Shown here: piece after piece, positions 33,901-41,185 of the stretch
Numbering within the stretch: the stretch's first letter is position 1
Layout of the letters: every line of letters starts with the position of its first letter
Assembly (NCBI GenBank): GCA_964405335.1
Contig: CAYONP010000039.1
Coordinates: forward strand, 1-48,556
Direction: 5' to 3'
From: CAYONP01 sp964405335
GTDB lineage: Bacteria > Armatimonadota > UBA10988
Length of the DNA stretch: 48,556 nt
Notes under the pieces: generated by a model
Told to the model about the DNA's origin: nothing
Database searches by the model: none
What the model saw: the letters and a program-made list of their open reading frames with translations, nothing else
Position numbers and translations under genes: made by a program

Positions 33901-34884
33901 ATGCGACTGCTCGACTTCGACGCCCGCGCCGCGGTCGACCTGGAGGAGGTCGGCTGGGCCTACCGCGTGGCCCGCGGGATACAGGTCGCCCACCGCGTCG
34001 GCCTGTTCGAGGCCCTGCTGCCCGGCGCGGCGACGGCGGCCGAGCTGGCCGGCCGTTGCGAGACCAATCACGCTGCGACCGAGCGGCTGCTCATCCTCAT
34101 GGCCGCGTGTGGTCTGGTGGTTCGCGGCGCCGACGGCAGCTACCGCCTGAGCGACGAGGGCCGCGCCTCGTTCGATCCGGCCTCGCCGCTCTACTACGGC
34201 GAGGGGTTGGCCCATGCGATGCAGTCGTGGGAGCGCTGGGACCGGCTCGAAGACGAGCTGCGCGCCGGCGAGCGCACCTCGTCACTCGGCCGCGAGCCAG
34301 GCCCGCGCGACCACGCTGTGTTCGTCTGGGCGATGCACCACTACGCGGTGCGCGGCCGGGCGCGCTGGCTGGCCGGCTGCCTTGACCTGACCGGCCGCCG
34401 GACGATGCTCGACCTCGGTGGCGGGCCCGGCAGCTACAGCATCGCGCTGTGCGAGCGCTTCGGCGAGCTGCGCTCGACCATTCTCGACTTGGCGCAGACG
34501 CAGCCGATTGCCGAGGCGAACATCGCGCGGTTCGGGCTGAGCGAGCGCATCGGCTTCGTCGCCGGCGATTGGAACCAGCCCGACTACGGCGGCCCGTACG
34601 ACGTGGCGCTGCTCTCGAACGTGCTTCACGGCGAGGGCAAGGGGTGCGAGCAACGGCTGGCCAAGGCGCACGCCGCGCTGGCGCCCGGCGGGCTGCTGGT
34701 GATTCAGGACTTCCTGCTCGACAACGACCGCAGCGGCCCGCTGCCGGCGGCGGTGTTCAACGTCCACGTCGGGGCGTATACGGTGGGCGAGATGCTCGAC
34801 GTGGTGGCCGGCGCGGGGTTCAACGGCGCGACGCTGGTCGGGCGTGGGCCGCATGGGAATGGGATTGTGACGGCGGAGAAGTAG
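33901..34884 (+). CDS. SAM-dependent O-methyltransferase (family 2 type)
   Basis: The product is 327 residues from ATG 33901, with GGAGG in the end of the preceding gene. An N-terminal helical dimerisation domain with a winged-helix pattern (about 20-95) is followed by a Rossmann fold with LDLGGGPGSYS (SAM motif I) near residues 165-175. Acidic residues and ALLSNVLHGEG follow. This is the plan of plant-type and bacterial O-methyltransferases (family 2) such as hydroxyneurosporene methyltransferase. The substrate cannot be read. It is the last gene of the run and faces mreB tail to tail. Confidence 0.85.
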   Translation: MRLLDFDARAAVDLEEVGWAYRVARGIQVAHRVGLFEALLPGAATAAELAGRCETNHAATERLLILMAACGLVVRGADGSYRLSDEGRASFDPASPLYYGEGLAHAMQSWERWDRLEDELRAGERTSSLGREPGPRDHAVFVWAMHHYAVRGRARWLAGCLDLTGRRTMLDLGGGPGSYSIALCERFGELRSTILDLAQTQPIAEANIARFGLSERIGFVAGDWNQPDYGGPYDVALLSNVLHGEGKGCEQRLAKAHAALAPGGLLVIQDFLLDNDRSGPLPAAVFNVHVGAYTVGEMLDVVAGAGFNGATLVGRGPHGNGIVTAEK

Positions 34885-34945
34885 GGCGCGCACGGCGCGC
34901 CGCCGTTCACCAACGGACCGATGCGGTCCACCCGGTTGGCCCTAC
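34881..34945. terminator. bidirectional palindrome holding both stop codons
   Basis: GTAGGGC (34881-34887) and GCCCTAC (34939-34945) form outer arms that each include the TAG of their gene. Inside, CCAAC/GTTGG and GGACCG/CGGTCC (34915-34929) form a second stem. It is likely to terminate both the methyltransferase gene and the mreB operon, though T-runs are lacking. Confidence 0.5.
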
Positions 34946-35979
34946 ATCGCCTCCCGCGACGGATTGCCCAGCACCTTGTGCAGCGTGTCGAACTCCTCGA
35001 GCACCCGGCCGCAGCCGACTACCACGCAGTTCAGCGGATCGTCGGCGATGTGGACCGGCATGCCCGTCTCGACCGAGAGCAGCCGATCGAGGCCCTTGAG
35101 GCAGCCGCCGCCGCCGGCCAGGTAGATGCCGCGCTCCATGATGTCGGCGGCCAGCTCGGGCGGGGTCTGCTCCAAGGTCTGCTTGACCGCCTCGACAATC
35201 GCCGCCACGTCCTCGCTGATCGCCTCGCGGATCTCGGTCGAGGTGACCATCACGCTCGACGGCAAGCCGGTGACCAGGTCGCGGCCGCGCACCTGCAGCG
35301 CGTCTTCTTGGTCGCGCGGATAGGCCGAGCCGATGGTCACCTTGATCTCCTCGGCCGTCCGCTCGCCAATCAGCAGGTTGTAGGTGCGGCGCATGTAGGC
35401 CATGATGCTGTCGTCGAGCTCGTCGCCGGCGACGCGGATGCTGCGGCAGGTGACGATGCCGCCGAGCGAGATGACCGCCACCTCGGTGGTGCCGCCGCCG
35501 ATGTCGACGACCATGTTGCCCGCCGGCTCGCCGACCGGCAGGCCCGCGCCGATGGCGGCGGCCATCGGCTCTTCGATCACCCAGGCGCTGCGCGCGCCCG
35601 ACTTCTCGGCCGCCTCGATCACGGCCCGCCGCTCGACCTCGGTCACGCCGCTGGGGATGCCGACGACCACCCGCGGGGCCATCAGCGCGCGCCGGCGATG
35701 CACCTTGCGGATGAAGTAAAGCAGCATCTCCTTGGTGATCTCGAAGTCGGCGATCACGCCGTCCTTGAGCGGCCGAACCGCGACGATGTTGGCCGGCGTG
35801 CGGCCGATCATCCGCTTGGCGTCGAGGCCGACGGCGAGCACCTTCTGCGAGTCGCGGTCGATCGCCACGACCGACGGCTCGAGCAGCACGATGCCCTTGC
35901 CGCGGACGGTGACCAACGTGTTGGCCGTGCCCAGGTCGATGCCCATGTCGTACGAGAAGAGGCCGAGGAACTGCTTCAT
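34942..35979 (-). CDS. mreB: rod-shape-determining protein MreB
   Basis: The product is 345 residues, an actin-like filament protein under the membrane that guides wall synthesis. Signatures: DMGIDLGTANTLV (phosphate 1 loop), VVDIGGGTTEVAVISLGG (phosphate 2), a GIPSGVTEVERRAV segment and the C-terminal LAGGGGCLKGLD. Length is normal. Its ATG overlaps the maf stop (ATGA), so the two genes are coupled. No mreC or mreD follows; the next gene downstream is on the other strand. Confidence 0.95.
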   Translation of the reverse strand: MKQFLGLFSYDMGIDLGTANTLVTVRGKGIVLLEPSVVAIDRDSQKVLAVGLDAKRMIGRTPANIVAVRPLKDGVIADFEITKEMLLYFIRKVHRRRALMAPRVVVGIPSGVTEVERRAVIEAAEKSGARSAWVIEEPMAAAIGAGLPVGEPAGNMVVDIGGGTTEVAVISLGGIVTCRSIRVAGDELDDSIMAYMRRTYNLLIGERTAEEIKVTIGSAYPRDQEDALQVRGRDLVTGLPSSVMVTSTEIREAISEDVAAIVEAVKQTLEQTPPELAADIMERGIYLAGGGGCLKGLDRLLSVETGMPVHIADDPLNCVVVGCGRVLEEFDTLHKVLGNPSREAM

Positions 35980-36614
35980 GTCGATGCCCCGCGGCCGCCC
36001 GCCACGCCGTTGGCCCGCCAGACCTCGAGGCCGACGCCGCGCAACATGCGCGCCACGCTGGCCACGGGCAGGCCGACAACGTTGAAGTAGCAGCCCTCGA
36101 TCCGCTCGATGATCAACGCTCCGCGACCCTGGGCCGCATAGGCGCCCGCCTTGTCGAGGCTTTCGCCGGCGGCGACGTAGGCCTCCAGTTCGGCCCGGGT
36201 AGCGGCGTAGAACGTGACCTCTGTTTCGACCACCTCGCGCGGCCCCGGTTCCGCGCCACCGCGGTGCAGCGCCACCGCCGTCATGACCGTGTGCGTGCGG
36301 CCCTGCAGGCGGTCGAGCATGGCCACCGCCTCGGCCTCGTCGCGCGGCTTGTGCAGGATCTCGCGGTCGAGCACGACGATCGTGTCGGCGCCGAGGATCC
36401 ACCGCTCGGGCCCGTAGCTCGCCGCCACCTCGGCCGCCTTCGCCGCGGCGGTCTCGGCCACCCAGCGGCGGATGGCGTCGCGAGTGTCGAAGCGCTCGGG
36501 CCGACCTTCATCCAGGCTCGGCGGATGGACGATGAACGGCAGCCCAATGGCCTGCAGCAGCTCACGACGGCGAGGGGAGGAGGAGGCGAGGACCAGTGGT
36601 GGCGGCGTGGTCAT
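35976..36614 (-). CDS. maf: Maf-type nucleotide pyrophosphatase
   Basis: The product is 212 residues, hydrolysing non-canonical or canonical (d)NTPs to monophosphates. LASSSPRRRELLQAIG, GADTIVVLDREILHKPRD and GAYAAQGRGALIIERIEGCYFNVVGLP are the standard Maf motifs. The ATG at 36614 is chosen because the promoter ends just upstream and the Maf motif starts at once; the longer upstream reading lies in the promoter. Pairing with mreB is common in bacteria. Confidence 0.92.
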   Translation of the reverse strand: MTTPPPLVLASSSPRRRELLQAIGLPFIVHPPSLDEGRPERFDTRDAIRRWVAETAAAKAAEVAASYGPERWILGADTIVVLDREILHKPRDEAEAVAMLDRLQGRTHTVMTAVALHRGGAEPGPREVVETEVTFYAATRAELEAYVAAGESLDKAGAYAAQGRGALIIERIEGCYFNVVGLPVASVARMLRGVGLEVWRANGVAGGRGAST

Positions 36615-36639
36615 GGTCGCAAGCGCGCTCTGTGTCGGT

Positions 36640-36668
36640 ACAGTACCACAGCTACCGCCGCGCGGCAA
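36640..36668 (-). promoter_or_regulatory. sigma-70 promoter for maf-mreB
   Basis: TTGCCG (36668-36663), a 17-nt spacer, then TACTGT (36645-36640) with TGG before it (extended -10). The start site near 36633 gives a leader of about 20 nt. Confidence 0.65.
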
Positions 36669-36737
36669 TGGCAGCGAGAACCACGGACGTCGGATGTTGG
36701 TCGCGGCGCGCCACGACGGCCGGCCGCGCGTGCCAAA

Positions 36738-36758
36738 CGGACACGCCATTGGCGTGTC
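36738..36758. terminator. hairpin after thrB, also REP-like
   Basis: A perfect 9-bp stem, GGACACGCC with GGCGTGTCC, around an ATT loop. It begins 1 bp after the thrB stop codon (TAGG), and GTTT follows on the minus strand. The likely role is termination of pheS-pheT-thrB. It matches the repeat family noted elsewhere. Confidence 0.6.
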
Positions 36759-36759
36759 C

Positions 36760-37668
36760 CTACTCATCGATACGGTGGGCGCCGCGGGATTCGAGCGGCA
36801 CGGTGTGGATGCCTACGTTGGCGCCGTGCCGGGCCCAGGTTTCGCGCATGGCCTGGCCCACCGTCGTGCCGTCACCGTCGACCAGGGCGAGCAGGCTGGG
36901 GCCGCTGCCGCTGAGCACCGCGCCGAGCGCCCCGGCCTCGCGGGCGGCGGCGATGGTCTCGGCCGCGCCGGCGATGGTCGGCAGCCGGTAGGGCTGGTGC
37001 AGCCGGTCGTCCATCGCGGCGCGCACCGCCGCCTGGTCGCCGGCCACCAGGCCGGCCACCAGCAACGTGGCGTGGGCCAGGTTGTAGACCGCATCGGCGC
37101 GCGAGTAGCCGTCGGGCAGCAGCTTACGCGCGCCGGGGGTGGGGATGCCGTAGTCGGGCACGGCGAGGACGGCGGTCAACGGCGGCGGGTCGAACCGCAC
37201 GTGCCGGATGCGCCCGTCGTCGACCAGCGCGACGATCAGCCCGCCACGCAGCGCCGGGGTGATGTTGTCGGGGTGGTTCTCGAGTTCGAGCGACATCGCG
37301 CCGAGCTCGTCGATCGAGTAGGGCCGGCCGCACAACTCATTGGCGCAGAACAAGCCGCCGACGCGCGCCGCCGCGCTGCTGCCCAAGCCGCTCGAGAACG
37401 GGATCTGGTTGTTCAGGTGCAGCCGCACGCCGGCGGGTGGGCGGTCGACCCGCGCAAACAGGAGCTGCATCGCCACCACGGTCAGGTTCGGCTCGCTGCC
37501 AGCGGCCAGAGCGGCGGCGCCGTGGCCGCGCACGTCGACCTCCCAGCGCGGCTCATCGAGCGGCTCGGCGCAAATCTCGTTGTACAGTCCCAGCGCCACG
37601 CCGACGCAGTCGAACCCCGGCCCGAGGTTGGCCGATGTCGCCGGCACCCGGACGGCTAGCTCTGCCAC
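36760..37668 (-). CDS. thrB: homoserine kinase
   Basis: The product is 302 residues, a cytoplasmic GHMP kinase that phosphorylates homoserine for threonine synthesis. VPATSANLGPGFDCVGVAL (N-terminal motif) and PFSSGLGSSAAARVGG (ATP loop) are decisive. GTG 37668 is chosen; GGGAG lies in the pheT end, 6 nt before. It sits 3 bp after pheT, so it is under the same T-box, without any other threonine gene nearby. Confidence 0.95.
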   Translation of the reverse strand: MAELAVRVPATSANLGPGFDCVGVALGLYNEICAEPLDEPRWEVDVRGHGAAALAAGSEPNLTVVAMQLLFARVDRPPAGVRLHLNNQIPFSSGLGSSAAARVGGLFCANELCGRPYSIDELGAMSLELENHPDNITPALRGGLIVALVDDGRIRHVRFDPPPLTAVLAVPDYGIPTPGARKLLPDGYSRADAVYNLAHATLLVAGLVAGDQAAVRAAMDDRLHQPYRLPTIAGAAETIAAAREAGALGAVLSGSGPSLLALVDGDGTTVGQAMRETWARHGANVGIHTVPLESRGAHRIDE

Positions 37669-37671
37669 CGT

Positions 37672-39816
37672 TCACTCCCGCAGGCGCGCACCACAGCAGT
37701 CACTCAAGGCGGTGACCACCGCGGCCACGCGCCCGTCGACCTCGGCGTCGGTCAGCGTTCGCTCGGCGTGCCGGAAGGTCAGACGATAGGCCAGGCTGCG
37801 CGCGCCTTCGGGCAGGCCCGTGCCACGATAGACATCGAACAGCTCGAGGCGGACCAGCAGCTCGCCGGCCGACTCGCGCACAGCATCCGCCACGGCGGCC
37901 TGCGGCACGTCGTCGCCGACGACCAGCGCCAGGTCGCGCAGCGCGGCCGGGAAGCGCGGCAGCGAGCGAAACCGCCGGCGCGGTCCCGCCTGTTCGAGCA
38001 GCCAACCAAGGTCGGCCTCGAGCGCGACCACCTGGCGCCGGATCTCGTAGCGTTCGAGCACCGTGGGATCGACCTCGCCGAGCGTGGCGATTGCCCGGTC
38101 GCCGGCGACGAAACAGGCCGCGCGGCCGGACCGGTAAGGCGGCTGATCAGTCGCCTCGACCGCTAGACCGTCGACACCCAGCTCGTCGAGGATCGCCTCG
38201 AAGATGCCCTTGACCTCGTAGAAGTCGGGCGTCTCCTCGCCGGCCGGCAGGTTCCACTGCGCCGTCCAGCGCGCGCCGGTGACGGCCAGGCCGAGGGTCC
38301 GCTGCTCGCGGCACGGCTCGGGCAGCGTCGTCGCGGTGCGGCCGAGGGCCACACGCCCGGCGGAGCGCGCCTGCTCGTCGGTGACCGAGCGGTCCAGCTC
38401 GGTGTAGACCCGGCCAACCTCGAAGATGCGCACCGGGTCGCTGTGCGCCGCCTCGTTCCGCCCGAGCACCTCGAGCAGCGAGGGCAGCAGCGACCAGCGC
38501 AGCAGGCTGTACTCCTGGTTGAGCGCGTTCTGCAGCACCGCCGCGCCGACCTGGTCGGGGTCGTGACCGAACCCGGCGCGGGCCATCGCCTCGGGGCTGG
38601 TCAGGCTGAACGTCTGCACCTCGTTCAGGCCGGCGCCGCAGAGCAGCTCGCGCAGCCGTCGCTCGAGACGCATCGCTTCGGGCGGACGGCCGACGCGCAG
38701 CGCCGGCGGCGGCGCCGTGGTGGCGATCTGGTCGTAGCCGTGCCGCCGGGCGATCTCCTCAATCAGGTCGACCTCGCGGGTCAGGTCGGGCCGGAAAGTC
38801 GGCACGGTGACCAGCAGCACGCCGTCGTCCGGCTCGACCACCAGCTCGAGCGACTCGAGGTAGCGGGCCATCTCGGCAGCGGCCAGACGCGTGCCGAGCA
38901 CCTGGTTGCAGCGCTCGGGCCGCAACGTGACCAGGAGCGGAGCGATCGGCTTGGCGGTCACATCGATGGTGCCGGCCGCGACAGTGGCGCCGGCGCACTC
39001 GGCCAGGAGCTGCGCGCACCGGTCGAGCGCGACGGTAGTCAGCGCCGGGTCGACGGTCCGGGCGAAGCGGTAGGAGCTCTCCGATTCGAGGCCGAGCAAC
39101 CGCGCCGTGCGACGGATGTTCGGGCCGTGGAAGTGGGCGCCCTCGAGCAGGATGTTGCGCGTCCGTTCGGTCACCGCGGTGTCGAGCCCGCCCATCACGC
39201 CGGCCAGCGCCACGCCGCGCTCGCCGTCGGTGATCAGGAGCTGTTCGCGGGTCAGGGTCCGTTTCGCCTCGTCGAGGGTGACGAACATCTCGCCCTCGCG
39301 CGCGCGGCGCACGCCGATGCGCGGGCCGAGCCGATCGTAGTCGAACGCGTGGAGCGGCTGGCCGAGCTCGAACAGGACCAGGTTGGTGACGTCGACGAAT
39401 ACATCGATCGGCCGCTGGCCGCAGGCGAGCAACCGGCGCTGCATCCAGCCGGGGCTGGGTCCGTGCTGCGCGCCGAGCACCAGCCGGGCCGAGTAGCGTG
39501 GGCACAGGTCGGGTTCGTCGATGGTCACACTGCAGCGGCCCTCGATGCGCTCGTCGGCGCTCTCCTCCAGCACGATCTCGGGCCGCCGGGCGGTGCCGCC
39601 GACGATGGCGGCGACCTCGCGGGCGATGCCGACCATCGACAGGCAGTCGCCGCGGTTCGGGGTGATCTCGGCTTCGAGCACGACACCACCGAGACCGGGC
39701 GGCGACTCGTGCACTGCCTCGATGCCGATGCCGGCTCGGATCAGCGCCTCGGCCAGCTCGTCGTGCGGCAGGTCGTAGTCGACGTACTCGCGCAACCACT
39801 CGGTGGGGATCATCAT
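37672..39816 (-). CDS. pheT: phenylalanyl-tRNA synthetase beta chain
   Basis: The product is 714 residues, the large subunit of the heterotetramer that charges tRNA-Phe. The N-terminal B1 part (MMIPTEWLREYV), the B3/B4 editing region and the B5 domain are visible. A C-terminal FDX-ACB anticodon-binding domain (RRFRSLPRFPAALRDLALVV, about 615-710) ends it. The OB-fold tRNA-binding domain that usually follows B1 is missing: ITPNRGDCLS comes straight after the first 50 residues. The start ATG at 39816 has GGAG 7 nt before it. Confidence 0.95.
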   Translation of the reverse strand: MMIPTEWLREYVDYDLPHDELAEALIRAGIGIEAVHESPPGLGGVVLEAEITPNRGDCLSMVGIAREVAAIVGGTARRPEIVLEESADERIEGRCSVTIDEPDLCPRYSARLVLGAQHGPSPGWMQRRLLACGQRPIDVFVDVTNLVLFELGQPLHAFDYDRLGPRIGVRRAREGEMFVTLDEAKRTLTREQLLITDGERGVALAGVMGGLDTAVTERTRNILLEGAHFHGPNIRRTARLLGLESESSYRFARTVDPALTTVALDRCAQLLAECAGATVAAGTIDVTAKPIAPLLVTLRPERCNQVLGTRLAAAEMARYLESLELVVEPDDGVLLVTVPTFRPDLTREVDLIEEIARRHGYDQIATTAPPPALRVGRPPEAMRLERRLRELLCGAGLNEVQTFSLTSPEAMARAGFGHDPDQVGAAVLQNALNQEYSLLRWSLLPSLLEVLGRNEAAHSDPVRIFEVGRVYTELDRSVTDEQARSAGRVALGRTATTLPEPCREQRTLGLAVTGARWTAQWNLPAGEETPDFYEVKGIFEAILDELGVDGLAVEATDQPPYRSGRAACFVAGDRAIATLGEVDPTVLERYEIRRQVVALEADLGWLLEQAGPRRRFRSLPRFPAALRDLALVVGDDVPQAAVADAVRESAGELLVRLELFDVYRGTGLPEGARSLAYRLTFRHAERTLTDAEVDGRVAAVVTALSDCCGARLRE

Positions 39817-39832
39817 CGCCGGTCTCCGCGGG

Positions 39833-40852
39833 CTAGAACTGGCTCAGGAACCGCAGGTCGTTCTCGAAGAACAGCCGGATGTCGTCGATGCCGTACTTGA
39901 GCATCGCCATCCGGTCGATGCCGAGCCCGAAGGCGAAGCCGGTGTAGCGCTCGCTGTCATAGCCGACGTTGTCGAGCACCTGCGGATCGACCATGCCCAT
40001 GCCGCCGAGTTCGAGCCATCGGCCGCGCGGGTCGGCCGGGTCGGTCGAGATGCCGTCGCCGGCCCACCACACACCCATCTGCGCCGACGGCTCGGTGAAC
40101 GGGAAGTAGTCGGGCGTGAAGCGGACGATCACCCCCTCGCCGAACAGCTCGGCGCAGAAGGCGTAGAGCGTGCCTTTGAGGTCGGCGAAGCTGACCCCCT
40201 CGTCGACCAGCAGGCCCTCGACCTGGTGGAACGTGTGGCAGTGCGTGGCATCGACCGCGTCGCGGCGATAGACCCGACCCGGGGCGATGATCCGCACCGG
40301 CGGCTCGTGCGTCTCCATGGTCCGGATCTGCACCGCCGAGGTCTCGGTGCGCAGCACCACGTCATCGGTGACATAGAAGCTGTCACGGTCGTCGCGCGCG
40401 GGATGATCCTCGGGGATCGCCAGCGCGGTGAAGTTGAAGTAGGCCAGCTCGACCTCGGGCCCGTCGACGACGCTGAAGCCGAGCCCGCAGAAGATCTCGA
40501 TCAGCTCGCGCCGAACCACCTCCAGCGGATGATGCCGGCCCGGCGCGCGGATCCGGCCGGGCAGCGTCACGTCAAGCCGCTGCGCCGCCGCGGAGCGGGC
40601 CGCCGCGGCGGCCTCGACGGCCTGCCGGCGCTGCTCGAAGGCGGCCTCCAGCGCGCGGGTGATCTCGTTCCGAAGCTGGCCGACGTGCCGCTTCTGGTCG
40701 GCCGGCACCGCGCGCATGTCGGGCAGGCCGGCGGCCAGCAGGCCCTTCTTGCCGAACACTCGGATCCGCGCCTGTTCGAGCGCCTCGGGCCCGTCGGCGG
40801 CGGCAATCACCGCCGCCGCGTCGGCTTCCAGCGCGCGCAACACCGCTTCCAT
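39833..40852 (-). CDS. pheS: phenylalanyl-tRNA synthetase alpha chain
   Basis: The product is 339 residues, the catalytic subunit. A helical N-terminal arm (about 1-85) is followed by the class II core: motif 2 in APGRVYRRDAVDATH and motif 3 in GFAFGLGIDRMAMLKYGIDDIR. ATG 40852 is chosen since GGGAGG (40859-40864) is well placed; the GTG at 40858 touches that site. It is first in pheS-pheT-thrB. Confidence 0.95.
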   Translation of the reverse strand: MEAVLRALEADAAAVIAAADGPEALEQARIRVFGKKGLLAAGLPDMRAVPADQKRHVGQLRNEITRALEAAFEQRRQAVEAAAAARSAAAQRLDVTLPGRIRAPGRHHPLEVVRRELIEIFCGLGFSVVDGPEVELAYFNFTALAIPEDHPARDDRDSFYVTDDVVLRTETSAVQIRTMETHEPPVRIIAPGRVYRRDAVDATHCHTFHQVEGLLVDEGVSFADLKGTLYAFCAELFGEGVIVRFTPDYFPFTEPSAQMGVWWAGDGISTDPADPRGRWLELGGMGMVDPQVLDNVGYDSERYTGFAFGLGIDRMAMLKYGIDDIRLFFENDLRFLSQF

Positions 40853-40872
40853 GCGCACCTCCCAAACAGCAA

Positions 40873-41132
40873 CGCCACAGCCCCGCGGGACGCAGAAACC
40901 TGCGCGGTACCACCCGCGTTGCCGTGGCGCTCCACGACCGCTCGCGGCCCGGTATCGGGGGCCAGCCGGCCGGGGGGCGCCCGGTCAGGCTCGGGAGTGA
41001 ACTTCAGCCGCGGGTCGCGCCAGCCGGCTCGCAGTCGGTGACCGGCCTCCCTGTCGACGCGCTCGTCCCGCGCTTACTCTGCTCCGTCGCAGCCAATCTT
41101 CATCCGGCCGCCGCGGCGGCCGGCAACGTTGA
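40873..41132 (-). promoter_or_regulatory. T-box riboswitch leader specific for tRNA-Phe
   Basis: On the minus strand GGGTGGTACCGCG (40915-40903) is the conserved T-box of the antiterminator. Upstream, GAAGTTCACTCC holds TTC at 41001-40999, the Phe specifier codon followed by A. AGGGAG and TGCGAG match Stem I features in order. Downstream, 40929-40921 can pair with 40881-40873, 40917-40913 with 40889-40885, and an inner 4 bp, ending in TTGCTGTTT: a terminator excluded when the T-box pairs. Uncharged tRNA-Phe should thus allow pheS-pheT-thrB transcription. With the promoter this fills the 333-base gap. Confidence 0.85.
41104..41123. repeat. 20-bp perfect palindrome in the pheS leader
   Basis: A perfect GC palindrome lies between the pheS promoter and Stem I. 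It may be part of the leader fold or a protein-binding site; I cannot decide which. Confidence 0.6.
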
Positions 41133-41138
41133 ACCGGT

Positions 41139-41168
41139 ACTATACCACGCTGCGCAACGGTTTGGCCA
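41139..41168 (-). promoter_or_regulatory. promoter for pheS-pheT-thrB
   Basis: TATAGT (41144-41139) with TGG before it makes an extended -10. TGGCCA lies 18 nt upstream (41168-41163), a 4-of-6 match. The start site would be near 41132, just before the T-box leader. Confidence 0.6.
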
Positions 41169-41185
41169 GCAGCGAATCGCCGCCG

